64,000 bases of DNA from Cohnella sp. OV330 (GTDB taxonomy: Bacteria > Bacillota > Bacilli > Paenibacillales > Paenibacillaceae): the NCBI RefSeq assembly GCF_900112065.1, contig NZ_FOKE01000002.1, forward strand, positions 316,236 through 380,235, written 5' to 3'. The position numbers were made by a program, and so were the translations under genes. Within the stretch, counting starts at the first letter, position 1. The number at the start of each line of letters is the position of its first letter. Shown here piece by piece: positions 8,892-15,737 of the stretch. Below the pieces are notes generated by a model. The model searched no databases and was not told the DNA's origin. It saw nothing but the letters and a program-made list of their open reading frames with translations.

Positions 8892-10205
8892 CTATGCGCG
8901 GACCTCGCGGTCGTGCACGGCGACGCGAATGCCGCAGTAGTCCATGAGCAGCTCGCAAAACATCATGTTCGCCCAGGAGAACCAAGGCCTGGAATAGACT
9001 GTCGGATCGTCCGCCGAAAAACCTTCGTGCATCATCTCAGTGCCGGCATCGGTGTCGGCCATAAGGAGCAGCAGTCGCAGCTTTTCCGTCCGGTCGGTCG
9101 CGGTGAGACCTTGCATCGCGAGCGCGATATGCCAGATATAGCCTTCCGGCGTATGCCGGCTGCCGACGCCCCGGGCTGCAGTTCCCTCATAATAGTAAGG
9201 ATTGTCGGAGCTAAGGACGAATCGTCGCGTATTCGCATAGATTGGATCCTCGGCGGAGACATAGCCGAGATACGGGATGGAGAGCAGGCTCGGCACATTG
9301 GCGTCGTCCATCAAGCCATGCGCGCCCAAGCCGTCCGTCTCGTAGGCGAAAATGCGGCCGTGCTTCGGATGCTCCACGATCGCGTGCGCGCGGATGCCTC
9401 CGTCGATCTCGCTTAGCAGCGCAGCGGCTTCTTCGGCCAGCCGCTCGTCGCCGAGCACCTCCCTCGCCATCTCCGCGAGTTGCCGAAGCGCGACGACCGC
9501 GAACATATTCGCCGGCACCAGATAGCCGTACGTGCAGGCGTCGTCGCTCGGACGGAAGCCGGACCAGGTCATTCCGGTGTAGCCGACTGCCGCGCCCCGA
9601 CCGTCCCGGGTCAACGTATCGGTGGGCGGACAATCGGTTCGTTCGAAGCGGTACGGAGATTGCGATTCGTGATGCTGCTCCGTGCGCCAGACCGCAAGAA
9701 TCCGCCTGGCCGCCTCCGCGAACGACGGCGTGAGGTGGGCGGTCCGCCCGGTGTTTTTCCATTGCAGGTAGGCCAGTTGGACCGGGTAGCAGAGCGAGTC
9801 GATCTCGTACTTGCGCTCCCATAGCCACGGGCTCATCTCGGTGCGGTCGGCCTGATGCCCCTTCCCCGTCGGACCGTCATTGAACGCATTCGCATACGGG
9901 TCCTGCAGGATGCAGTCGGTCTGCCGGCGGACGAGCCCTTCGATCATGTCGGCAAGCTCGGGGGCCTCGGCCGCGAGCGCGAGGAACGGCCGGACCTGCG
10001 CGGCCGAGTCCCGCAGCCACATCGCGGGGATGTCGCCGGTGATGACGAAGGTCGTGCCGTCCTCCATCCGCCGAACCGTCGTCTGCAGCGTGTTCAGCAG
10101 CGCATTTTGAAAGATGCGGGCCAGCTTAGGATGCGCTTGCGTTGCGGCTGCGACGCGGTCCACTAAAATTGTAAGCGCTTGCTTTGTAGCGGGCGATAAC
10201 TCCAT
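8892..10205 (-). CDS. GH125 exo-alpha-1,6-mannosidase
   Basis: This 437-residue protein closely fits glycoside hydrolase family 125 (formerly DUF1237), inverting enzymes that remove alpha-1,6-linked mannose from the non-reducing end. Visible signatures are GDIPAMWLRDSAAQ (57-70), KYEIDSLCYP, the acid region GFRPSDDACTYGY (Asp221/Asp222) and the base region MMHEGF (Glu394). In the characterised Clostridium perfringens enzyme the corresponding residues are Asp220 and Glu393. Full length for the family, no signal peptide, so cytoplasmic. Its product mannose would complete breakdown of the oligosaccharides made by the GH76 enzymes. AGGAGG precedes the ATG. A perfect cre sits inside the 5' end. 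Confidence 0.95.
   Translation of the reverse strand: MELSPATKQALTILVDRVAAATQAHPKLARIFQNALLNTLQTTVRRMEDGTTFVITGDIPAMWLRDSAAQVRPFLALAAEAPELADMIEGLVRRQTDCILQDPYANAFNDGPTGKGHQADRTEMSPWLWERKYEIDSLCYPVQLAYLQWKNTGRTAHLTPSFAEAARRILAVWRTEQHHESQSPYRFERTDCPPTDTLTRDGRGAAVGYTGMTWSGFRPSDDACTYGYLVPANMFAVVALRQLAEMAREVLGDERLAEEAAALLSEIDGGIRAHAIVEHPKHGRIFAYETDGLGAHGLMDDANVPSLLSIPYLGYVSAEDPIYANTRRFVLSSDNPYYYEGTAARGVGSRHTPEGYIWHIALAMQGLTATDRTEKLRLLLLMADTDAGTEMMHEGFSADDPTVYSRPWFSWANMMFCELLMDYCGIRVAVHDREVRA
10170..10183. promoter_or_regulatory. Perfect-consensus cre site inside the GH125 gene
   Basis: TGTAAGCGCTTGCT matches all positions of the cre consensus TGWAARCGYTWNCW. It lies 22 bases inside the GH125 coding region (codons for about residues 8-12). 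Intragenic cre sites can act as roadblocks for CcpA in Bacillus (known). Function here is inferred. Confidence 0.6.
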
Positions 10206-10230
10206 CTGCCAGCCTCCTCTCTAGTTGTCG

Positions 10231-11322
10231 TCAAGCATTCGTCTCGTCCGCGCGGATACTGCCGGCAGGAAGCGCGGCGGCCATCTCGAGCAGCATCAGC
10301 CCGCTCAGCTGGGCGCAGAGCTGAACCTTCGGCTCCACAGGCGACGTCCAAGAACGGCTGATGAGTCCTCGCTCGCTGCGCCCGGCGTCCCACAGCGCAT
10401 TCGCATTTCGCAGCAGCAGCTCGCGGATGTCGCGGCGCTCCGGGCGAAGCTTCAGAAGCTCGTGCAGGTAGCGGACGAAAATGCCTTTGAAAAGTCCGCA
10501 GTCGTCCTCTCCCTCGTTCGGGAGGAGCCCGGTATCCGGCTGCGCGAACCGCTCGATCGCGGTGTCGGCCGTACGGACCGCGTCTTTCAGGTAGTCCGGG
10601 TTCCCGGTGCAGCGGTACAGCTCCAGACCCGCTCCGATAAACACGCCCTGGCAGTATGTATAATGCCAGTCGTAGTCGATCTTCCCGTCGCCGAGCCGAT
10701 TCATGCCGTCCCAGACGAAGCCGGTGGCGGGATCGACGAGATTGGCTTTGGTCCATTCGTAGATCCGCACGGCCCAAGCCAAATCTGCCGGATCCTCGAA
10801 CCGCTGGTAGAGGCGCGCGGCCAGGATCGCCGCCGGGGCATTAGCCGGCGTGTTTTTGTAATCCAGCTGGTCCTTTTTCCATGCCATGCCGCCGCCCATA
10901 TGCCCGTTCCAGGCGGTCCGAATGCTTGACCAGAGCACGCCGGCGTCTGTCCGGTACCGCTCCTGCCTGGTCGCGTCGTACACGCGGAGCAGCGCTAGCG
11001 CCATCCACTCCATATCGTCATAGTAATTGTGCAGTAGCGTGCTCCCGTTCAATCGGCGGACCCCTTCGACGACCCGATCGATCCGTGCCAAGTAAGCGGC
11101 GTCGCGCGTGCGTTCGTAGCCGTCAACGAGCGCGTCGACGACATGCGCATGCCACCAGTAAATAAAATGATCGTTGCAATCCGGTTCGAACGGAGCCAGT
11201 TGGTTCATGATCCCGAGCTTCTCGTTCCAAAAGTTGTATAGCAGCTCTTCCTGGGCGGCCTCGGCGCGGGCTTGCCGCTGTCCGACTGTCGTAACTTCGA
11301 TCGGGAGCTTCGTCACATTCAT
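10231..11322 (-). CDS. GH76-family alpha-1,6-mannanase, no signal peptide (copy 3, first gene of operon)
   Basis: This 363-residue GH76 protein has the catalytic Asp pair in YYDDMEWMA (Asp102/Asp103), with IYWWHAHVVDALVDGYE and GFVWDGMNRLGDGKIDYDW. The pattern of conserved blocks matches copies 1 and 2, so the three arose by duplication. It has no signal peptide and should act inside the cell. It is the first gene behind the main promoter (11367-11395), with AGGAGG 12 bases before the ATG. An overlapping ATG at 11329 in another frame is nearer the ribosome site but does not lead into the GH76 frame. Confidence 0.9.
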   Translation of the reverse strand: MNVTKLPIEVTTVGQRQARAEAAQEELLYNFWNEKLGIMNQLAPFEPDCNDHFIYWWHAHVVDALVDGYERTRDAAYLARIDRVVEGVRRLNGSTLLHNYYDDMEWMALALLRVYDATRQERYRTDAGVLWSSIRTAWNGHMGGGMAWKKDQLDYKNTPANAPAAILAARLYQRFEDPADLAWAVRIYEWTKANLVDPATGFVWDGMNRLGDGKIDYDWHYTYCQGVFIGAGLELYRCTGNPDYLKDAVRTADTAIERFAQPDTGLLPNEGEDDCGLFKGIFVRYLHELLKLRPERRDIRELLLRNANALWDAGRSERGLISRSWTSPVEPKVQLCAQLSGLMLLEMAAALPAGSIRADETNA

Positions 11323-11346
11323 GCGCCATTATTCCCTCCTTGCGTT

Positions 11347-11360
11347 ATGAAACGCTTACA
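11347..11360. promoter_or_regulatory. cre-like site at the start of the alpha-mannan operon
   Basis: On the minus strand TGTAAGCGTTTCAT matches TGWAARCGYTWNCW at all but one position. It begins just downstream of the predicted -10 box, overlapping the expected transcription start, where CcpA would repress the operon in the presence of preferred sugars. Confidence 0.6.
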
Positions 11361-11366
11361 AAATCG

Positions 11367-11395
11367 AGTATAATATCATGTAAATAATATGTCAA
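11367..11395 (-). promoter_or_regulatory. Consensus sigma-A promoter of the alpha-mannan operon
   Basis: On the minus strand TTGACA (11395-11390) and TATACT (11372-11367) are separated by exactly 17 bases, an ideal housekeeping promoter. The spacer holds CATGATAT, also found in the palindrome upstream of the GntR/LacI regulator gene, suggesting that the regulator binds between the boxes. The wider 11370-11450 region is extremely AT-rich compared with the rest of the window. Confidence 0.75.
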
Positions 11396-11483
11396 TATAT
11401 ATTATAATCAAAATAACAATTAAATTTTATATTAATATATTAATGTCGTGAATAATACCTTCGAACTTTTCCTTCATGCAAAT

Positions 11484-11524
11484 ACAAACAACCGTCAGGC
11501 ACGGTCTTCCTGACGGTTGTTTGT
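11484..11524. terminator. Terminator after the GntR/LacI regulator gene
   Basis: A perfect 16-base stem (ACAAACAACCGTCAGG pairing with CCTGACGGTTGTTTGT) encloses a 9-base loop. It lies 32 bases after the regulator stop and separates it from the mannan operon promoter. The trailing T-tract on the minus strand is weak (ATTTG), so efficiency is uncertain. Confidence 0.8.
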
Positions 11525-11555
11525 TTTCATTCGATTGATGCGGCTCATCTGCAGC

Positions 11556-12725
11556 CTATTCTTTTTGCGATAGCTGCTCGATCCCGGACGGCGACAGCAC
11601 AGCCGTGGATTTGCCTACGATCAGCTCCGCCTCGAGCGCGATTTTGTGCGGAACCGTCTTGCCGTCGCGCAGTTGCAGCACGTTCTCGAAGGCCGAGCGT
11701 CCCATTTCTTCTTGGTTTTGGCGCAGGTGCGTGAAGGAGAACCCGCTTCCGTTGTCCGGGCAGTCGAAGCAGATGATCGACAAGTCCCGCGGCACGTCCA
11801 GGCTCAACTGCCGGGCCGCTTCTCTGACGAGCAGCGCTAGATTGTACTCCATCGCGAAGAAGGCGGAGATCTCCGGGTGGTCGAGCAGATGCCGCTTGAT
11901 CTTCTCGATATCCTTGGCTTTATTCTCCTCCGTGTAGGCGTTTGGAAGCGTGGACGTGACGCTGAGCCAGAGCTCGCGGTCGACGACGATCCCTTTCTCC
12001 GCGTGCGCTTGCACGTATCCCTCGATCCTGTCCTCGACCGCCGTCGTATCCGTCGGCGGGGGAGTGATAATCGCGATATGCTTGTGCCCCAGCTCGAACA
12101 AATAATCCATGCCGCGCTTCGCCCCGGACACGTTGTCCGTGCTAATGGACCCTGCGGATATCCCCTTCAAATGCCGATCGACGAGCACGAACGGGAATTT
12201 GTCGATGACGAGCTTCAGAATCTCCGCGTTAAAATACTCTCCCTGCGCGGGGAAGATGATCAGTCCGTCTACGCCGAGCTCCAGCATGCTCTGGATCGCT
12301 TTCTCCTCGAGTGACGGGATGCCGAACGAGCGGCGCAGGACGAGAAACGCATCATGCTCCCTGGAAGCTTCCTCCATCCCGTAGACGAGACCGGTGCCGT
12401 AACTGTCGCTGAAGTCGGTCATGACCAGCCCGATCATCGGCCTTGCGCCCGGCATCCCTCCGCGCGCGTTGCCCTTGCCCGGCGCCGCTGAAGCTGCCTC
12501 GGCCTTCGAAGCCGGATCCGCCACGAATGAGCCGCGCCCGGGGCGTCGGACGATGATTCCGCCGTCGGCGAGCAGTTCCAGCGCCTTCTTGCTCGTGATG
12601 CGGCTGACGTTATACGCTTCCGCTAGCTCCTTCTCCGAAGGCACGCGGTCTCCGACCTGGTAATGGCCTGTCCGAATCTCTTCCCGGAGCTTTTCGTATA
12701 TTTGCTCATACATGGAGCTCGACAT
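11556..12725 (-). CDS. GntR-type DNA-binding / LacI-type sugar-sensing transcriptional regulator
   Basis: Read from the ATG at 12725 the protein has 389 residues. Residues 1-70 form a GntR winged helix (PSEKELAEAYNVSRITSKKALELL). About 95-385 form a LacI/PurR periplasmic-binding-protein-like sensor (GLVMTDFSDSYG, FVLVDRHLKG, GHKHIAIITPP). This AraR-like fusion normally represses sugar operons until an oligosaccharide binds. It lies directly upstream of the alpha-mannan operon and is its likely repressor (inference). An ATG at 12758 would add 11 residues but has no ribosome site; AAGGGGAAGG precedes 12725. It is probably autoregulated through the palindrome at 12772. Confidence 0.88.
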   Translation of the reverse strand: MSSSMYEQIYEKLREEIRTGHYQVGDRVPSEKELAEAYNVSRITSKKALELLADGGIIVRRPGRGSFVADPASKAEAASAAPGKGNARGGMPGARPMIGLVMTDFSDSYGTGLVYGMEEASREHDAFLVLRRSFGIPSLEEKAIQSMLELGVDGLIIFPAQGEYFNAEILKLVIDKFPFVLVDRHLKGISAGSISTDNVSGAKRGMDYLFELGHKHIAIITPPPTDTTAVEDRIEGYVQAHAEKGIVVDRELWLSVTSTLPNAYTEENKAKDIEKIKRHLLDHPEISAFFAMEYNLALLVREAARQLSLDVPRDLSIICFDCPDNGSGFSFTHLRQNQEEMGRSAFENVLQLRDGKTVPHKIALEAELIVGKSTAVLSPSGIEQLSQKE

Positions 12726-12771
12726 GGTTCCTTCCCCTTTCCAACAATGCCTCCACACCTTATATATAACA

Positions 12772-12787
12772 ATATATCATGATATAT
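12772..12787. promoter_or_regulatory. Candidate operator palindrome upstream of the GntR/LacI regulator
   Basis: ATATATCATGATATAT is a perfect 16-base palindrome, 47 bases before the regulator start. Its half-site CATGATAT recurs in the promoter spacer of the mannan operon. GntR/LacI fusions such as AraR bind AT-rich palindromes of this size (known); binding here is inferred. Confidence 0.5.
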
Positions 12788-12898
12788 ATATCTTGTGAAG
12801 AACATGCGGGCCGAAAGAACCGATCGGTAGACGCTGCCGCAAAAAATAGCATCGACAATTCGGATGACCGATCCTAATCGTTGCCGCATTGCCAACGC

Positions 12899-13693
12899 TT
12901 AGAAAATCGTCGGAACCATGCCTCCGTCCATCCGGATGGGCGATCCCTTGAACGCGGACGCGTAAGGACTGCATACGAAGGCGGCCAGCCTGCCGATCTC
13001 CATCGGTTTGATAAACCGCCGGATTTCGGATTGCGGCAGGTTCGCGGCCATAAACTTCTTTTCTTTTTCGGAAAATGACAGATTCTCTTCCGGATACATG
13101 CCCGCTATGATTCGATGCACCTTCTCGGAGAGCGTAGGACCCGGCATGATCGTGTTCACCGTAACCTCTGTTCCGATCGTCAGTTTGGACAAGCTTTTCG
13201 CCAGCGACAGCAGCATCGATTTGGTCATCGCGTACTGCGGCATTTGGCTCGACGGCATGATCGCCTCCTCGCTCGCGATGAAGATCACGCGGCCGTACGC
13301 TTTCTCCAGCATTTTCGGCAAATAAAATCGCGTCAAGGCGTTGGCGGCAAGCACGTTCGTGCGAAAGTATGTCTCCCATACGTCGTCGTCCACGTCTTCA
13401 TACCGCATGAGCTCGTAAATCCCCATGTTGTTGACGAGGATGTCGATGTCGGGGTGTTTTTCGAACAGCGCTTCTCTTTGTTCCTTATCGGTCAGGTCGG
13501 CGGCGGCGTTTCGAGGCGCGGTCGACGGGAATCGCGCCTTGATCTCATGGACGGTCCGCTCGACCTCCTCGCGCTCGCGTCCGTTCACGAGCACGTCTAC
13601 GCCTTCCTGGGCGAGTTCGATTGCGATGGCTTTTCCGATGCCTTTCGTGGATCCTGTTACTAATGCTTTTTTATGGTTTAATCCCAATTCCAT
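12899..13693 (-). CDS. SDR-family oxidoreductase
   Basis: This 264-residue classical short-chain dehydrogenase/reductase has a Rossmann nucleotide-binding motif TGSTKGIG (14-21) and the NNMG structural motif (about 88-91). The catalytic Ser lies in IFIASEEA, with YAMTK (Tyr/Lys) following. The C-terminus has the usual RMDGGM ending. It should be a soluble NAD(P)-dependent enzyme; the substrate is unknown. AAAGGAG precedes the ATG. It lies alone between the AraC-type regulator gene (stop 13828) and the GntR/LacI gene, all on the same strand. Confidence 0.92.
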   Translation of the reverse strand: MELGLNHKKALVTGSTKGIGKAIAIELAQEGVDVLVNGREREEVERTVHEIKARFPSTAPRNAAADLTDKEQREALFEKHPDIDILVNNMGIYELMRYEDVDDDVWETYFRTNVLAANALTRFYLPKMLEKAYGRVIFIASEEAIMPSSQMPQYAMTKSMLLSLAKSLSKLTIGTEVTVNTIMPGPTLSEKVHRIIAGMYPEENLSFSEKEKKFMAANLPQSEIRRFIKPMEIGRLAAFVCSPYASAFKGSPIRMDGGMVPTIF

Positions 13694-13827
13694 GCTGCCA
13701 ATCTCCTTTTCATTCAGCCGTCGATGATATCAAGCATGCCGGCGGTCCGGGCAACCATGATCTTACCTCGTCGGGCCCGTCAGGTAACTAGCGGGCGGCG
13801 CCAACCTGCTCGCCGAACCCGCCAACT

Positions 13828-14853
13828 TTAACGCTCGGATGCATGCTGCGCGACTGAATGATCGGCGCGCCAGCAGGTCGGCGTCCTGCCTTCCCAGCGG
13901 CGAAAGGCGCGAAAGAAGGAGTTCTGGTCCTTATAGCCGATCAAAAATGCGACTTCCTTCATGCTGAGCGACGGGTCGGCCAGGTAGGCGCAGGCCTGCT
14001 CGCGTCTGGCTTGCGCCAGCAGTTGCTTGAAGCCCGTGCCCTCCCCCTCAAGCCGGCGCTGCAGCGTGCGATCGCTGACTCCCAGCGACTTCGCGACGGC
14101 TCGTACGTCGAGACGTCCGCTTGCGAGATTGCGCTTCACTTCTTGCTTGACCGCATCCGTCATGGAGCGGCCGCTCAGCCGTTCGTCCAGCGAACGGTCC
14201 AAGGCGGGCGTCAGCAGTTGAACCATCTCTTCATTAAATGAAACGAAGCGACGATCCAGGTCGCTCCGCCGCAGCGTCAAACGGTCGCGCTTCGCGCCGA
14301 TCCGGACCGGACAGCCGAAGTAAGCTTCAAGTGTCCGCACATCGCCCATCGGCTGCGCGAATTCGACGCGCTGCGCCGTCAACCGCAGGCCCGTGCCCCG
14401 GCGCCCGAGCTCCAGCAAATAGGCCAAGGTAACGCCGATCAATACCGGCGGACCGGCAAGAACGGCATCCGACCAGCCCAGGTCGATCATGCAGCGCTCG
14501 CCTTCCTCTTGGATGCTTAGGCTCTCGGGCGGACAGAACTGTTTGTATCGAACGGTTCGATACAGCGCATCCCGGTAATCGCTGGCGTGGTAAGTGGCCA
14601 GAACGGTTGGCGGATACTGCGCGGTTTCGAACGCGGTCGCCAGATCGACGATTCCTTTGGCCAAGTCGCCTGCGAGTTCGGCATAAGCCGTCCAGATGGC
14701 GAAATATTGGGCGGCGGTGACAGCCGATTCATTTATAATCGCATCCGGTAATCCGGCTACGCGGGTCACGTCGCGGCCGGCAATCCCCAAGCGAAACAAC
14801 GCCGACCAAAATCCCGGCGCAATCTTGATAAGTTCGGTCGCATGTTCGTTCAT
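13828..14853 (-). CDS. AraC-family transcriptional regulator (OruR/VirS-like N-terminal domain)
   Basis: This 341-residue protein has an N-terminal region (about 15-205) like the 'arabinose-binding' domain of OruR/ToxT-like AraC regulators. The C-terminal double helix-turn-helix lies at about 235-335 (VRAVAKSLGVSDRTLQRRL; MKEVAFLIGYKDQNSFFRAF). The second helix-turn-helix is the strongly conserved AraC signature. It is divergent from the TetR gene and tandem with the SDR gene at 12899, so either may be its target (inference). AAGGAGCC precedes the ATG. Confidence 0.9.
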   Translation of the reverse strand: MNEHATELIKIAPGFWSALFRLGIAGRDVTRVAGLPDAIINESAVTAAQYFAIWTAYAELAGDLAKGIVDLATAFETAQYPPTVLATYHASDYRDALYRTVRYKQFCPPESLSIQEEGERCMIDLGWSDAVLAGPPVLIGVTLAYLLELGRRGTGLRLTAQRVEFAQPMGDVRTLEAYFGCPVRIGAKRDRLTLRRSDLDRRFVSFNEEMVQLLTPALDRSLDERLSGRSMTDAVKQEVKRNLASGRLDVRAVAKSLGVSDRTLQRRLEGEGTGFKQLLAQARREQACAYLADPSLSMKEVAFLIGYKDQNSFFRAFRRWEGRTPTCWRADHSVAQHASER

Positions 14854-15012
14854 GAACAGGGCTCCTTCAGTCGCTTTCGATTCCTAAATCAATGGCCAAA
14901 TTATAGTCCCTTCCCGCTGTCGCCGCAAAGGATTAAAAATCAAGAGAGGATCCCGACGACGATTGCTCTGCTGGCGTTCACAAATCCGTAATACGTTACT
15001 CATTGTGCAACT

Positions 15013-15027
15013 TTGCCCTTTGGGCAA
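15013..15027. promoter_or_regulatory. Candidate TetR operator in its own promoter
   Basis: TTGCCCTTTGGGCAA is a perfect inverted repeat of six-base arms around TTT. It lies in a likely promoter (TTGTGC, then AATAAT/TATAAA) 42 bases before the TetR start. TetR regulators commonly bind such palindromes in their own promoter; this assignment is inferred from position and symmetry. Confidence 0.5.
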
Positions 15028-15068
15028 TAATATAAATAAGAGAAACGAGGTGTACGAACGAGGACGAT

Positions 15069-15686
15069 ATGATGATCAAACAAAATTTACGCGACCTGAA
15101 GAGAGAGGCGACCGCGCATGCGCTGGCGGATGCGGCCTACGAGCTTGCGCTGGAGCGCGGGCTGGACGGCTTCGTGGTCGACGATATCGCGCAGCGCGCC
15201 GGCTATTCGAGAAGAACGTTCGCCAACCATTTTTCTTGCAAAGAGGAAGCCGTCGTCATGGCGACCGTCGCCTTCAAGGAAAAACACGAGCCGGAGCGTT
15301 TGCTGGCCACCATACCGTCGGACGCCCATCCGCTCGATACGCTGCACCACTTGTTGAAAATGCGACTGACCGCGGAGCTGTTCCGAAAGCTGCGCACGCT
15401 CGTGACCATGTCGAAGGAAGCGCCGACGCTCGAGCCCTACATTCTTATCGTTCTTCGCAAGCTGCAATTCGAAGCGCAGTCGATCTTAAGCGAACTGTCG
15501 GGCGGACGTTATCCGGAGAGCTATTCCCATCTGCTGGCCGGCGCGACCTACGGCGTCATGCTGCCGCTCATCGACGGCAGTCTCAAGGTGCTCCTGCCGG
15601 GCGAGCCCGCAGCCGATGCGCCAGATGCGATAACGTTCGAGCAATACCTGGACACGGCTTTCAGCTACTTGCGCCAAGGCTTCTAA
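15069..15686 (+). CDS. TetR-family transcriptional regulator
   Basis: This 205-residue protein has an N-terminal TetR helix-turn-helix (about 15-60: GFVVDDIAQRAGYSRRTFANHF) and an all-helical ligand/dimer domain. The stop lies 51 bases before the MMPL exporter start, so the two form a unit. The regulator presumably represses the pump until a toxic or lipidic ligand binds, the usual TetR arrangement. The start is one of two adjacent ATG codons at 15069/15072 after GAGGACG. Confidence 0.92.
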   Translation: MMIKQNLRDLKREATAHALADAAYELALERGLDGFVVDDIAQRAGYSRRTFANHFSCKEEAVVMATVAFKEKHEPERLLATIPSDAHPLDTLHHLLKMRLTAELFRKLRTLVTMSKEAPTLEPYILIVLRKLQFEAQSILSELSGGRYPESYSHLLAGATYGVMLPLIDGSLKVLLPGEPAADAPDAITFEQYLDTAFSYLRQGF

Positions 15687-15737
15687 CTTCGGTTTTCCGC
15701 ACAGATTTCGTATATATAAAGGAGAGAATCCCCTGTT

